Of a stretch of DNA of 64,000 nucleotides, positions 21,153 through 30,509 are shown piece after piece. The notes beneath the pieces are model-generated. The model saw nothing but the letters and a program-made list of their open reading frames with translations. It made no database searches and was not told the DNA's origin. Each line of letters starts with the position of its first letter. Position 1 is the first letter of the stretch. Made by a program: the position numbers and the translations under genes. Origin of the DNA: Bombyx mori (taxonomy: Eukaryota > Arthropoda > Insecta > Lepidoptera > Bombycidae); assembly GCF_030269925.1 (NCBI RefSeq), contig NC_085125.1, positions 806,001 to 870,000 of the forward strand, read 5' to 3'.

Positions 21153-22430
21153 TTACCGGCGGAGTGAGGGGAGGACGTACGTATTTAATGACGCGTATAC
21201 GTCGGCGTATTCCTGCACAACGGCGATAAAGTGTTGTGCAGTGGAGGCAGCGCGAATGGCGTCGCCCAAAGCGTTAACGCGCTCAAAGTTGATCGACTGA
21301 AAGAAGTCGATCGCTAAAGCGAGATTGTCGGACGCGGTCGGAGGGCAAGTCGCGGGAGAGGGACGAGTCGCGGGGGCGGGACGAATCGCGGAGGAGGGAG
21401 TTGTAGCCGTGTTCGTGTACGGCAGCGGTTTTGCCCAGGCCGAGACACTGGGCACCGCCGCCGGAACGAACGCTGGCTTAGCCTGCGACGCAGAGGGTGC
21501 CGAGGCTTTGATGTCTGGGCCGGAAGCTCGGAGGCGGTTTTGGCGGGCGACGCGGCGATTTATTTTAGGGGCTCGGGGGCAACCACGGTAATTCGCGGGG
21601 TGACCCTGTGTTCGACACAGGACGCAGCTAGGCGGTTCCGTCGCGGTTTTTTGGTCGCGAGCGCAGAGGGCCGTGGCGTGATCGCCCAAACACTTAACAC
21701 ATCGGGGGCGCGCGTGACAGTTACGGGAAGAGTGCCCGTACAATTGACAGTTATGGCACTGGCTAGGAGTGCCTTTTTTATGGGGGGCTTCGACAGCGAT
21801 ACCAGAGAGCCTACAGACGGTCTGTGTGTTAAAGATTTTCTTACCCTCGGGGGTAGGCTGGAGAGCGACTAGAACCATATTATATGGCTCCCTACCGCGA
21901 CCAGTGTGCATACGGTGCACAGAATTCACTGGTAGGCCTTGTTCTAACAGGTCGGCTTTTACGAGCTCTACATCTAACTCTTTAGGGATTCCGCGTATTA
22001 CAACGCGGAGTTCGCGCTCCTCCTGGAGCGTATACGTATGGAAACTTATACGTTCCTTACGGAGGTAAGAAGAGAGGGCCCTATGGTCGTCGGGTGTTTG
22101 AACCTTAATTTGAATGCCGTTCGCGAGGTTACGGGCATTCGTGAAATTTATATTTTTGGCCTTAAGGGCCAGGCAAACTCGATCCCAAGCTGCCTTCTCC
22201 TGAAGGATAACCGGGGGAGGGGTCTGGGTTTTATTTTGTGCCACCGGACGCGGCGACGGAGTGGCACGGGCTGGGGGCGCAACGGGAGTCTGAGGGCGGG
22301 GGCGCGACGCGTTCACGGCTTTGCTAATTTTAGCGGCCGCGGGAGCTCGAGACTCCGCGGCACGCTTCTTACCCTTCTGTACCAGGGTGAATCCATCCGT
22401 CGATGAGGCGGGGGCGAGGTCGACCTCCAT
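21153..22430 (-). CDS. LINE ORF1, gag-like nucleic acid-binding protein
   Basis: This 425-residue frame has a Pro/Ala-rich basic N-terminus. A C2HC-associated gag domain lies near residues 80-160 (KNINFTNARNLANG, VVIRGIPKELD). Three zinc knuckles lie near 230-290: CHNCQLYGHSSRNC (C-x2-C-x4-H-x4-C), CVKCLGDHATALC and CVLCRTQGHPANYRGC. ORF1 proteins of jockey-type LINEs bind the element RNA and chaperone it into a particle. The Met at 22430 is probably not the true start: the frame stays open upstream to about 22543, and the likely N-terminus is in another frame at 22495-22824. The stop is TAA at 21155-21153; ORF2 starts in the same frame after one more codon. Confidence 0.88.
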   Translation of the reverse strand: MEVDLAPASSTDGFTLVQKGKKRAAESRAPAAAKISKAVNASRPRPQTPVAPPARATPSPRPVAQNKTQTPPPVILQEKAAWDRVCLALKAKNINFTNARNLANGIQIKVQTPDDHRALSSYLRKERISFHTYTLQEERELRVVIRGIPKELDVELVKADLLEQGLPVNSVHRMHTGRGREPYNMVLVALQPTPEGKKIFNTQTVCRLSGIAVEAPHKKGTPSQCHNCQLYGHSSRNCHARPRCVKCLGDHATALCARDQKTATEPPSCVLCRTQGHPANYRGCPRAPKINRRVARQNRLRASGPDIKASAPSASQAKPAFVPAAVPSVSAWAKPLPYTNTATTPSSAIRPAPATRPSPATCPPTASDNLALAIDFFQSINFERVNALGDAIRAASTAQHFIAVVQEYADVYASLNTYVLPSLRR

Positions 22431-22494
22431 GTCCGAGTCAGAGTCGGAGCACGAGGAGGCGGGTGCAGGCGACCTACGAGCAAGTGTAGGTGTT

Positions 22495-22824
22495 TTAGAG
22501 GGCGACGGAGGCCACGGATGATCGCTCAGCTGAAACGATGGTCACGGCGGACGACGCAGCAGCTTTTCTCGCCAGTATAGGCGACACGGGAGCGGCAGGC
22601 ACGACAGAGGCTGCGGTGCTCAATGCAGAAGCTCTGCACGCAGGTACAGGCGACGCAGGAGCAGCGAGCGCGGCGGAGTCCTCGAGAGGGCTCGCAGTGT
22701 GATTGGCCTTGAAGGCCAAAAACTCCGAGGCGAGCTGTGGGTGGCGAAGTCGGAGGAATTCCGCGAATACAGCGTCCATGATCGCTGAGTACCCAGGTGG
22801 GGCGGCCCCGGGTCTTGAAAACAC
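22495..22824 (-). pseudogene. N-terminal part of LINE ORF1, frameshifted
   Basis: The frame gives MDAVFAEFLRLRHPQLASEF and then Ala/Pro/Ser-rich units (PASPVPACRAS, APVSPILARKAAAS). These resemble the TPTLARRSPAPASS encoded just downstream in the ORF1 frame. The two frames overlap openly between about 22543 and 22497, so a single small indel there would join them. I therefore read this as the true start of gag, separated by a frameshift in this copy. The likely initiator is the Met of MDAVF. Confidence 0.7.
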
Positions 22825-22829
22825 TCGCC

Positions 22830-23190
22830 TTGCGGCGAGGCCCCAACTTCTCGGACCTGAGCGGTTCTATTGAACACAGGTGGCAATGCGGCGCGATTAC
22901 TACAGGACAAAGAAAAAGCACAACAAAACAGAAATTACGAAAAGAAACAAAAACAAATAAATACTTGCAGGAAACCACTTTGTCGGCAGATGTACCACGA
23001 ACACAGAAACAACAAAAGGAAACAAAACAAATAAAAACTTCCAGAAAGAGCACTTAGTCGGCAGATGTACCACGAACACAGGCCGCGCGAACAATGGCCG
23101 GGCTAACAAAAGCCGGGCGAACAAAGACCGGGCGATCGAGTGGACGATGAGCACGTCCGCACGTGACGGGTGCCTCTATCGGAATGACCC
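22830..23190 (-). other. 5' UTR of the jockey-like LINE with tandem repeats
   Basis: Two imperfect units of about 75 bp ('GTCGGCAGATGTACCACGAA' at about 22981 and 23059) lie next to a run of short units around 23090-23140 built on 'CCGGGCGAACAAA'-like repeats. Tandem repeats in the 5' UTR are known from some LINEs, where they carry promoter activity; that role here is inference. The minus-strand frame across 22526-23053 is low-complexity and not a gene. Confidence 0.65.
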
Positions 23191-23202
23191 TCTTCGAACT
23201 CA
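23191..23202 (+). repeat. target-site duplication, right
   Basis: TCTTCGAACTCA at the 5' end of the jockey-like element; identical to 18004-18015. Confidence 0.92.
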
Positions 23203-23317
23203 ATTAGGCTGCCACGCCATCGCGTTTGGTGCGTTTCTTCAGACTTCCGAAGGCGATGCGGATTTTATGGGATTTTTATAACTAATGTTTACATTAATTA
23301 ATATTAAGGATGATTAA

Positions 23318-23740
23318 TAAAGGATAAGACGTCCGGTGCATTCGTATCGAGCGATGCAAAGGTGTTCGAATTCCGCAGGCGGGTACCAATTTTTGTAATG
23401 AAATACGTACTTAACAAAATATACACGATTTACTTCCAGGGTGAAGGAATAACATCGTGTAATAAAAATCAAACCCGCAAAATTATAATTTGCGTAATTA
23501 CTGGTGGTAGGACCTCTTGTGAGTCCGCACGCGTAGGTACCACCACCCCGTTTATTTCTGCCGTGAAGTAGTAATGCGTTTCGGTTTCTAATGACAGTCG
23601 CTGTATACTATTCTGAGACCTTAGAACTTATATCTCAAGATGGGTGGCGCATTTACGTTCTAGATGTCTATGGGTTCCAGTAACCACCTAACACCAGGTG
23701 GGCTGTGAGCTCGTCCACACATCTAAGCAATAAAAAAAAA
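23318..23740 (+). mobile_element. Bm1 SINE, near full length
   Basis: Head 'AAGGATAAGACGTCCGGTGC', then 'GTGTTCGAATTCCGCAGGCG', 'GGTGAAGGAATAACATCGTG', the ACCACCACC middle, 'AGGTGGGCTGTGAGCTCGTC' and A-tail. It starts about 115 bp from the 5' end of the jockey-like element. Confidence 0.92.
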
Positions 23741-23859
23741 TTGTTAGGTCTCTCGTGTGTTAAATTTGGTTTGGGGAAATAAATATTTGTGCGATAAATG
23801 TCATTCAAGTTATTACTTACGTAAACTAGACCTGGAGGATACAGATTGTGGTATATTAC

Positions 23860-24298
23860 CTACTAGCGGCCCGCTCCGGCTCCGCTCGGGACTTTAACAA
23901 AAATTTCAACGATATTTGACGTTGTTTCATTTTTTTAAATAAGAGAACACTTATTGCGGCATAACTATAATAGTTAGACCTATGCTGTCGCAACACTTTT
24001 TATAAATAATGTGTATAATGTGTTCTACAAAGTCGTAGGACATTATTTTATTCTATCATCAATAATTTTCGCAGGGCACGCGATGTAAAGAATATTTTAG
24101 GTAATTTTTTTACACTTTGGGTTACATTATTGGAGTTTTAGTAAGGATCCCTATTTTTTTTCAAAATAGATTTATAGCCTACGTCACTCGGAAATGGTGT
24201 AGCTTCCAAACAGTAAAAGAATTTTTCAAAGCGGTTCAGTAGTTTCGGAGCCTATTCAAAACAAACAAATCTTTCCTCTTTATAATATTAGTATAGAT
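23860..24298 (+). repeat. dispersed repeat family H, copy 1
   Basis: Similar over its whole length to 54145-54585: 'CGGCTCCGCTCGGGACTTTA' (approximate in the other copy), 'AAAAATTTCAACGATATTTG', 'CAGTAGTTTCGGAGCCTATT', then 'TTATAATATTAGTATAGAT'. The abrupt ATTAGTATAGAT end is shared. No ORF; class uncertain. Confidence 0.8.
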
Positions 24299-24730
24299 GA
24301 TTAGGGTGATTTTTAATACTCCATTCGTTCTTCAATGGAACGACTAGTGCCTTAGAGTACGAGAATGGTATAAGAAAATGGTGGACAATGCTAGCGAAAA
24401 TTATAAATAAATTAATTTGTTGATACATACAGCAGACATTGATCGTAGAGAGAGATAATATGTCACAATAACAGATCTCACGAAAAATTCTATTGTATTA
24501 TAACAAGTCCACATTCGGCGCTGTCGATCAAAGAAGATATAACACACAGTGTGAAGTTTTATTGCCTAATTTTGTTTTGCATCACAGAAGGCAGACTGCT
24601 GTTTTAGCTTAGCAAGGTAAATGACTTATCGTATCGGAACAGAGTTCGTTCATAATATAGCTACATAAATTTATGCATATTTGGATGCCTTTCGACATAA
24701 AATCCGACGGCTCTCATTGAAGCTTTTAAT
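24299..24730. other. intergenic, nothing recognised
   Basis: AT-rich sequence between repeat family H and a Bm1 copy. Confidence 0.4.
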
Positions 24731-24916
24731 CACAGGTAGGTACCACCACCCTGCCTATTGAAGGGTGGGGCAGCCGTTGTAACTATACTGAGACCTTAGA
24801 ACTTATAACTCAAAGTGGGTGGCGGCATTTATGTTGTAGATGTCTATGGGCTCTGGTAACCACTTAACACCAGGTGGGCCGTGAGCTCGTCCATCCATCT
24901 AAGCAATAAAAAAAGC
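24731..24916 (+). mobile_element. Bm1 SINE, 3' half
   Basis: Starts at 'ACAGGTAGGTACCACCACCC' and runs to 'CACCAGGTGGGCCGTGAGCT' and an A-tail. An internal deletion removes the 'GCCGTGAAGCAGTAATGCG' part. Confidence 0.9.
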
Positions 24917-25352
24917 AATTTAAGTCTCTTGCGTTCGACTTCTCTCGAATTTTTAACGTGACAGATGACGTCATACAATACTTAAATCAGCATGTATTAG
25001 TACTGGAACTAACTCACTTGCTTCATTAAACGATGTTTGAAAGCAGTCTCTAATTGATGATCAGCTTTAGCCCGACATTGCTGACGATCGAACAAAGCCA
25101 CTTTTAAAGTATCTGTATAAAAGCTTCAGTCAAAAATTGAGCAGAGAACAAATTTATAAAACAACTGATCTATGACCATACGAAGGTCGTTTGGTTCATC
25201 ACCAATGCAAATTTTAAGATTAACACTGCAGTTGGCATGGCAATTAAGTGATACAAAATAAACATAGGTACGATAAATTTTACCACAGATTCGTAATAAA
25301 ATTATTATATTAATAGCTACTTAAGATATAAATTCGCGTTTTTATCGCCATT
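24917..25352. other. intergenic, nothing recognised
   Basis: AT-rich sequence with no repeat or ORF that I recognise. Confidence 0.4.
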
Positions 25353-25356
25353 AAAT

Positions 25357-25678
25357 GAGGAGTGACTTTTCAAAATGGTTTATTTCTAGGAGTGCCAAAA
25401 CAAAATGGCTTATTTCTTAGGAGTGCTGAAACAAAACATCTTATTTCTTGGAGTTTGCGACTAAATGGCTTATTTCCTTAAATCGTATGATAATAACTCA
25501 TAATTCAGAGTATTAAAAAAAATATATATATACACTGTGAAACGATCTATTAACCTACCTAGATTATGTACATAAAAGTTTGTTACTAAAAATGTTCACG
25601 TATGAAAAGTTTTCGTATTTTTCTTGTTCCTGAAAAAAATGATCATAAAGGAATAAGCCATTTTGAAAGTCACTCCTC
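25357..25678. mobile_element. MITE with internal tandem repeats, 322 bp
   Basis: The ends are inverted repeats (GAGGAGTGACTTTTCAAAAT on the left; ATTTTGAAAGTCACTCCTC on the right, followed in both cases by a GGCTTATT-like extension). AAAT flanks both sides (25353-25356 and 25679-25682). From 25357 to about 25485 the left inverted repeat is echoed by four units of about 35 bp carrying 'GGAGTG...AAATGGCTTATTTC'. No ORF; superfamily unknown. Confidence 0.75.
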
Positions 25679-25682
25679 AAAT

Positions 25683-25965
25683 TATTTCCATCCGTGGCCA
25701 TGAAAATATGTAGTTAAGTATTCAAAACGACACATAATAATTTAACAACAATGAAAAAGCTCGAGTTTATATGGTAAAAGTAGTTTTAATTATGTCTACA
25801 ACTCCCCAAATTCAGAGACACATTCAAATCATTCAATTCAATCAAATATAAAACGTTCGTGGCCCAACAGCTAGCACGTGTTCATCTACCTATTTGTGAC
25901 ATATGACCATTGGGCACGTGCCTATTTTCCCCAGTAATAATATCGCCTTGTTAGTTCAGTGCTGC
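25683..25965. other. intergenic, nothing recognised
   Basis: AT-rich; a short TCAAT-rich stretch lies at 25820-25850. Confidence 0.4.
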
Positions 25966-26255
25966 AGTTTCAAACCGAAAGTCATTACTGCTTCACGGCA
26001 GAAATAGGTAGGGTGGTCGTACCAACCCGCGCGGACTCACAAGAGGTCCTACCACCAGTAATTACGCAAATTATAATTTTGCGGTTTTGATTTTTATTAG
26101 ACAATGTTATTTCTTCATCGTGGAAGTCAATCGTGAACATTTGTTAAATACGTATTTCATTAGAAAAATTGGTACCCGCCTGCGGGATTTCAATACCGGT
26201 GTATCGTTAAATACCAATGCACCGGACGTCTTATCCTTTAGATCACGATGACTTC
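25966..26255 (-). mobile_element. Bm1 SINE, 5' part
   Basis: Reverse orientation from 'TTACTGCTTCACGGCAGAAA' to the head 'CACCGGACGTCTTATCCTTT'. The 3' half is missing. Confidence 0.9.
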
Positions 26256-26922
26256 AATCGTATATTTTAACAATTAACCATTTTAAACATTCAATTATAC
26301 TTATCTATGGGCCATGAGTTCCGTATTATATGTGCGAAGCGGTCGACCTTTAGCTTACCATCGTACGACCTAAGCGCTTGCGGAATCATTGCAACTCGAT
26401 ACTTTATTAAATTAGAGTATTATTTAAATTATCCGATTACTAAGCGTTCTCGTTATTGCTCTCAAGAAGAGCTCGTTTAAGATCATTGTTTAGTTATAAG
26501 CGAAGCGTTTTTTAAAATCCTTCGCGTAATAGATTTTAGCTATTCTATGTTATTTTTTTTCTTAATATACAAATTTTTATATGGTAAATTATTCAATTTC
26601 AGTAGGTCGTCACCTCGCTGTGCTTTCCGGTACGCGGTCGCCACTCGAGAGCTTTTTGGAACCCTTTGGAAGAAGGCTGCGCAAGACCGCTTATTGTGGC
26701 GAATCTTGGGGATGTAGCGGGCTTAGTTTAGTTCAGTCTGTGTCGATTCGTCGCTCAATAAACAGGTTGCAAACTGGAGTGTAGTGTTAATAATTATCAC
26801 CCCGCATAATATCACACACGCTCTATATAAGCACAGACTCTACAGGGAGGCCTATGTCTAACAGCGAACAGGTGTGGGCCAAGTGCAAAAATTTTTGAGT
26901 ACACAAATTTCGACGATGGAGT
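26256..26922. other. intergenic, mixed composition, unrecognised
   Basis: AT-rich with a GC-richer patch at 26600-26800. The 67-codon frame at 26581-26784 has no recognisable motif. Confidence 0.35.
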
Positions 26923-27290
26923 CTTTTTTTTTTTTTTTTTTTCCACAAGAGAAAATCGCCGGATCCCCACCCGCGCGGCAGGTGGGGTATGTGGGAGTTG
27001 AACCTCACTAAAAACTCCTGCCGCTCACAACCGGCGCCCTACCTCGGACCGGGCCGGAGCCCAGTCGGGGCTATTGAAACGGCAGGACAGGGTTGACGCA
27101 GAGCACATTACATCCATCCCACCGTTCCACGGACGCCGGACCGGTGGCCGCCAGCGACACGACCACCGGTTCCCTCGTTCAGCGGGCCGAGAGCCCGCTT
27201 TGATGGCGCCGCGTTACACCTTCCCCCAGAGCGGTCGGGGGAACGCAGTCTACCATCACCGACGATGGAGTCTTAGGAATATTTTGAGGC
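26923..27290 (-). mobile_element. GC-rich LINE 3' end (family F), copy 2
   Basis: T-run of about 18, then GC-rich sequence similar to 3405-3975: 'GTGGGAGTTGAACCTCAC', 'GACGCCGGACCGGTGG', 'CGACACGACCACCGGTTCCC'. Interpreted as a 5'-truncated minus-strand LINE tail. Confidence 0.6.
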
Positions 27291-27740
27291 GATGACGTCG
27301 ACGGGCGATACTAATTACAACATTAGTTGGATCGTAAATTTGTCTGTCCAAGCTACTACAGTCGTGTCGAAAATCGCTGTGTTCGTTAACATGACAACAC
27401 CCTAATTATAACTAGATCAATAGTTGATTAGTTATAAATGCCATAACCTTGCCGACGGCAATTCGGGTTTGAATCCCAATCTTCATGTTTCTGTGTTATA
27501 CATACTAGACGAGATCTCGCCACGGAACTAGAAAAGAATGAAAAATTTTTCTATGAAAAAAATTAGGTATGCATTTTTTATGTTCTTGTTTTATGGTACC
27601 CCAAGACTGATTGTCTTTTTGGATACAATACACCATGAGTTTGTTGTAAACGCTCTTATTGTTAGTAATTTATCAGTGTTTAATCAAATGCAGCTGTTTT
27701 TTTTTAGTTGTTTACGAAGTCAATTCAGCCAGCATATAAC
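27291..27740. other. intergenic, nothing recognised
   Basis: AT-rich; the plus-strand frame at 27538-27765 is low-complexity and I do not call it. Confidence 0.4.
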
Positions 27741-27766
27741 GGCCGTCTGGTGTAGTGGTAAGTGAC

Positions 27767-29018
27767 AAATCAAATCAAATCAAATCAAAAAAAAATTTTA
27801 TTCAACATAAATGAAAGTACATACTTGTTGAACGTCAAAAGAACTACCGCCAATTCACAAGAACTAGCCTCCGTCCTGAGAAGAATTGGCAAGAAACTCA
27901 GCGGGCATGTCTTTTTTTTTACATATAAAAATTATTATTTATTTATTTTTTAATATTATTATTTTTTTAAATATGAATTTTTTACACTGAGTATTATAAC
28001 GTAACAATTACTACAATATTGAAATGCCTGGAGCGAGCAACTCATTCCCACTTTGTGCAATCTTCTAGATAATCATTGACTTTATAGTAAGCTTTATTGC
28101 ACAGATGTTCTTTAATAGTTTTCTTAAATCTATGTATATGTAAGTTCTGAACATCATGTGGGATTTTGTTGTACAGGCGCAGAGACAAACACCCGAATGA
28201 ATTTCGTATCTTATGTAACCTACTCATCGGCACAACAAGCTTGTGTTTGTTCCTAGTATTTCTATTATGTATGTCCGACTGTTTAGGAAACTCCTCAATA
28301 TGTTTACGAACATACATCAAATTTTCAAAAATGTACTGGGATGGCATAGTGAGAACTTTAATTTCTTTAAATTTCTCCCTCAGGGATTCCCTTGAGTGCA
28401 TGTTATAAATAGCACGTATAGCTCTTTTCTGCAGAATAAATATCATTTCTACATCGGCCGCATTGCCCCATAGCAAAATGCCATAGGACATGACACTGTG
28501 GAAGTAACTAAAGTAAACTAAACGAGCCGTGTCCGCGTTTGTTAACATTCTAATTTTTTTTACTGCGTATGCTGCAGAGCTGAGCTTACTCGCCAATTTA
28601 TGAATATGAGGTCCCCACTGCAGTTTGGAGTCCACTGTTATACCAAGAAATACGGTTGACTCAACAAGCTCCAATGATTCCTCAGAAACAATTACATCAC
28701 TAGCCACTTGTCTCACATTTAAAGATGGTTTAATACATTTTAAAGTAAATTTAATACATTTAGTTTTCTTACTATTCAATAATAGGTTATTGATACGGAA
28801 CCAATGAACCACGCACGAAATCGCATCATTCACTTCGTCATAGACTTGTAGTTGTCGTTTAATTTTAAATAATAAAGATGTATCATCTGCGAATAATACG
28901 ACCTCGTGTCGGGACTCAATAAAACTAGGTAAATCGTTTATATATATTAGAAATAAAAAAGGACCCAAAATGGAACCCTGAGGTACACCCATTTTTAACA
29001 AGGTGCCTGAAGATCTAC
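27767..29018 (-). mobile_element. 5'-truncated LINE with (TTTGA)n tail
   Basis: Its 3' end (27767-27790) is an AAATC repeat on the plus strand followed by a short A-run. The 3' UTR holds the core 'GAGAAGAATTGGCAAGAAAC' / 'TCAGCGGGCATG', related to the tails of the jockey-like and B families. The coding part starts abruptly at about 29015 in the middle of the RT domain. It has inserted inside a tRNA-derived SINE with at most a 2-bp duplication. Confidence 0.8.
28042..29001 (-). pseudogene. LINE reverse transcriptase, C-terminal part only
   Basis: The 319-codon frame begins just before the GVPQGSILGPFLFLIYINDL motif. It has the VLFADDTSLL catalytic box, the WFRINNLLLNSKKTKCIKF region and a thumb/C-terminal domain (MSYGILLWGNAAD, QKRAIRAIYNM). 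RT fingers, the first catalytic Asp and the endonuclease are missing because the copy is 5'-truncated, so it cannot be active. The frame is open to its natural stop, which suggests a fairly recent insertion. The clade is probably jockey- or CR1-like. The Met at 29001 is arbitrary. Confidence 0.88.
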
Positions 29019-29311
29019 ATGGCCACTACACAAGGGGGTCGCGGGTTCGAATCCCGCCGAGGGAAGATATTTGTATGATAAATATAAAATGTCTTTTCCA
29101 GGGTTATGGATGTATATTAAATATATTGTATGTATGTGTGTAATAAAAATCTGACATTTATTTCCGTAACGCAAGTTCTTTACGAACTTAGCACGGGACC
29201 AGTTAACGTGGCGTGATTGTTAGTAAATATTTATTTATTTATTTATATATATCAGCTAAAATATTCGTTAAAATGACTCATTGACGGCAGGCATCGTCTC
29301 ATAAATATGAC

Positions 29312-29671
29312 AGTGTAAATGCCGTTACCCGCCTTGAGATATGAGTTCTACTTATCTCAGTTTTTATAGTATAACGGCTACCTTAGTCTTTAAGCCGAAA
29401 CGCATTACTTCACGGCAGAAATAGACAGGGTGGTGGTACCTACCCGTGCGGACTCGTAGGACGTCCTACCACCGGTAATTATGCAAATTATAATTTTTCG
29501 GGTTTGATTTTTATTACACGATGTTATTCCTTCACCGTGGAATTCAATCCTGAACGTTTGTTAAGTACGTATTTCATTAGAAAATTAGTACCTGCTAGCG
29601 GGATTCGAACACCGTTTCTTCTTTACATTCCAATGCACCGGACGTCTCACACTTTAGACCACGACGACTTC
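29312..29671 (-). mobile_element. Bm1 SINE, 3' end missing
   Basis: Reverse orientation from 'CGCCTTGAGATATGAGTTCT' (approximate) to the head 'TGCACCGGACGTCTCACACT'. Its head faces the next Bm1 copy 30 bp away. Confidence 0.88.
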
Positions 29672-29702
29672 TAAATTTGCCTTTTTCTAATTTGCGCTAA
29701 AC

Positions 29703-29922
29703 AACGCGCGGGTAGGTGCCACCACCCTGCCTATTTCTGCCGTGAAGCAGTAATGCGTTTCGGTTTGAAGGGTGGGACAGCCGTTGTAACTATACTGAGA
29801 CCTTAGAACTCATATCTCAAGGTGGGTGGCGCAGTTACGTTATAGATGTCTATGGGCTCGAGTAACCATTTAACACCAGGTGGGCTGTGAGCTCGTCCAT
29901 CCATCGAAGCAATAAAAAAAAC
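29703..29922 (+). mobile_element. Bm1 SINE, 3' half
   Basis: Starts 'GCGCGGGTAGGTGCCACCAC' and runs to 'CACCAGGTGGGCTGTGAGCT' and an A-tail. With 29312-29671 it forms an inverted pair. Confidence 0.9.
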
Positions 29923-30192
29923 AACCCAGTTAAGGTTAAGTGGCTAAACGATTTGACCATTTGATGGGCCCTGTTCCACATTTGAACCTGTGTCTTCGCA
30001 TGTTAAGTCTCATGACGAGTATATTATTATATGCAGGAGCGATGTTTTCCGGTCAATGTAAAGTTCATTATTTTCAATTTTTAATGTCAAATACTCAAGA
30101 CAGCTGCCCCGCCTGGAATGTTTCACTAACGTCTTGTTTACTGGTCAAGATAAATGTTCGCATACTTCATTATACATATTTTTTTATGACTT
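29923..30192. other. intergenic, nothing recognised
   Basis: Between Bm1 copies. The short frame at 29940-30194 has no recognisable motif. Confidence 0.35.
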
Positions 30193-30509
30193 AGATGGGT
30201 GGACGAGCTCACAGTTCAAGTTCGAGTTAAGTGGTTACTGGAGCCCATTGACATCTACGAGGGAAGGGTTTTTTTATTGCTTATATGGGTGAACAAGCTC
30301 ACAGCCCACCTGGTCTTAAGTGGTTACTGGAGCCATTTACATAGACATTTACAACGCAAATGCGCCACCCACTTTGAGATATAAGTTCTCAGTATAGTTA
30401 CAACGGCTGCCCCACTCTTCAAACCGAAACGCATTACTGCTTCACGGCAGAAATAGACGGGGTAGTGGTACCTACCCGTGCGGACTCACATGAGGTACCA
30501 CCACCAGTA
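30193..30509 (-). mobile_element. two Bm1 SINE fragments in tandem
   Basis: A short decayed piece (30193-30262) is followed by a 3'-half copy (30270-30509: 'AAGCTCACAGCCCACCTGGT' to 'TACCACCACCAGTAAA'), both in reverse orientation. Confidence 0.85.

Larger units (their letters stand above)
18016..23190 (-). mobile_element. complete jockey-like non-LTR retrotransposon (5.2 kb)
   Basis: The element runs from a 5' end at 23190 to a poly(A) tail (T-run, 18016-18038). It is flanked by the 12-bp duplication TCTTCGAACTCA at 18004-18015 and 23191-23202. In order it holds a 5' UTR with tandem repeats, ORF1 (gag with zinc knuckles), ORF2 (apurinic-type endonuclease, then reverse transcriptase) and a short 3' UTR. 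Both ORFs carry what look like small recent frameshifts. The GC content is much higher than in the host flanks. Several truncated 3' ends of the same family lie elsewhere in the window (14620, 32963, 50674, 52736). The jockey superfamily call rests on domain order and motifs; the exact family name is not known to me. Confidence 0.93.
27741..29250 (+). mobile_element. tRNA-derived SINE split by a LINE
   Basis: The left piece (27741-27766) reads GGCCGTCTGGTGTAGTGGTA, an A-box-like tRNA head. The right piece (29019-29250) continues 'ATGGCCACTACACAAGGGGG', then GGTTCGAATCC (B box) and a SINE body with 'GATATTTGTATGATAAAT' and 'TAACGCAAGTTCTTTACGAA'. It ends in a (TATT)n tail near 29230-29250. A LINE fragment of about 1250 bp lies between the A and B boxes. 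The body resembles tRNA-type SINEs known in Lepidoptera. It is not a functional tRNA gene: the acceptor stem is not closed. Confidence 0.75.

Noticed and set aside
19092..22521. Many plus-strand ORFs of 66-122 codons
   Set aside because: They are antisense shadows of the LINE ORFs.
22526..23053. 175-codon minus-strand ORF with hydrophobic start
   Set aside because: It is the translation of the LINE 5' UTR tandem repeats, running into the other frame of gag; no recognisable domain.
25357..25490. Possible CRISPR-like repeat-spacer array
   Set aside because: Units are imperfect, spacers are not unique, the host is an insect and the block is bounded by inverted repeats of a MITE.
27741..29060. 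tRNA gene with an intron
   Set aside because: A- and B-box motifs are present but no acceptor stem pairs, the gap is a LINE, and the 3' side continues into a SINE body.
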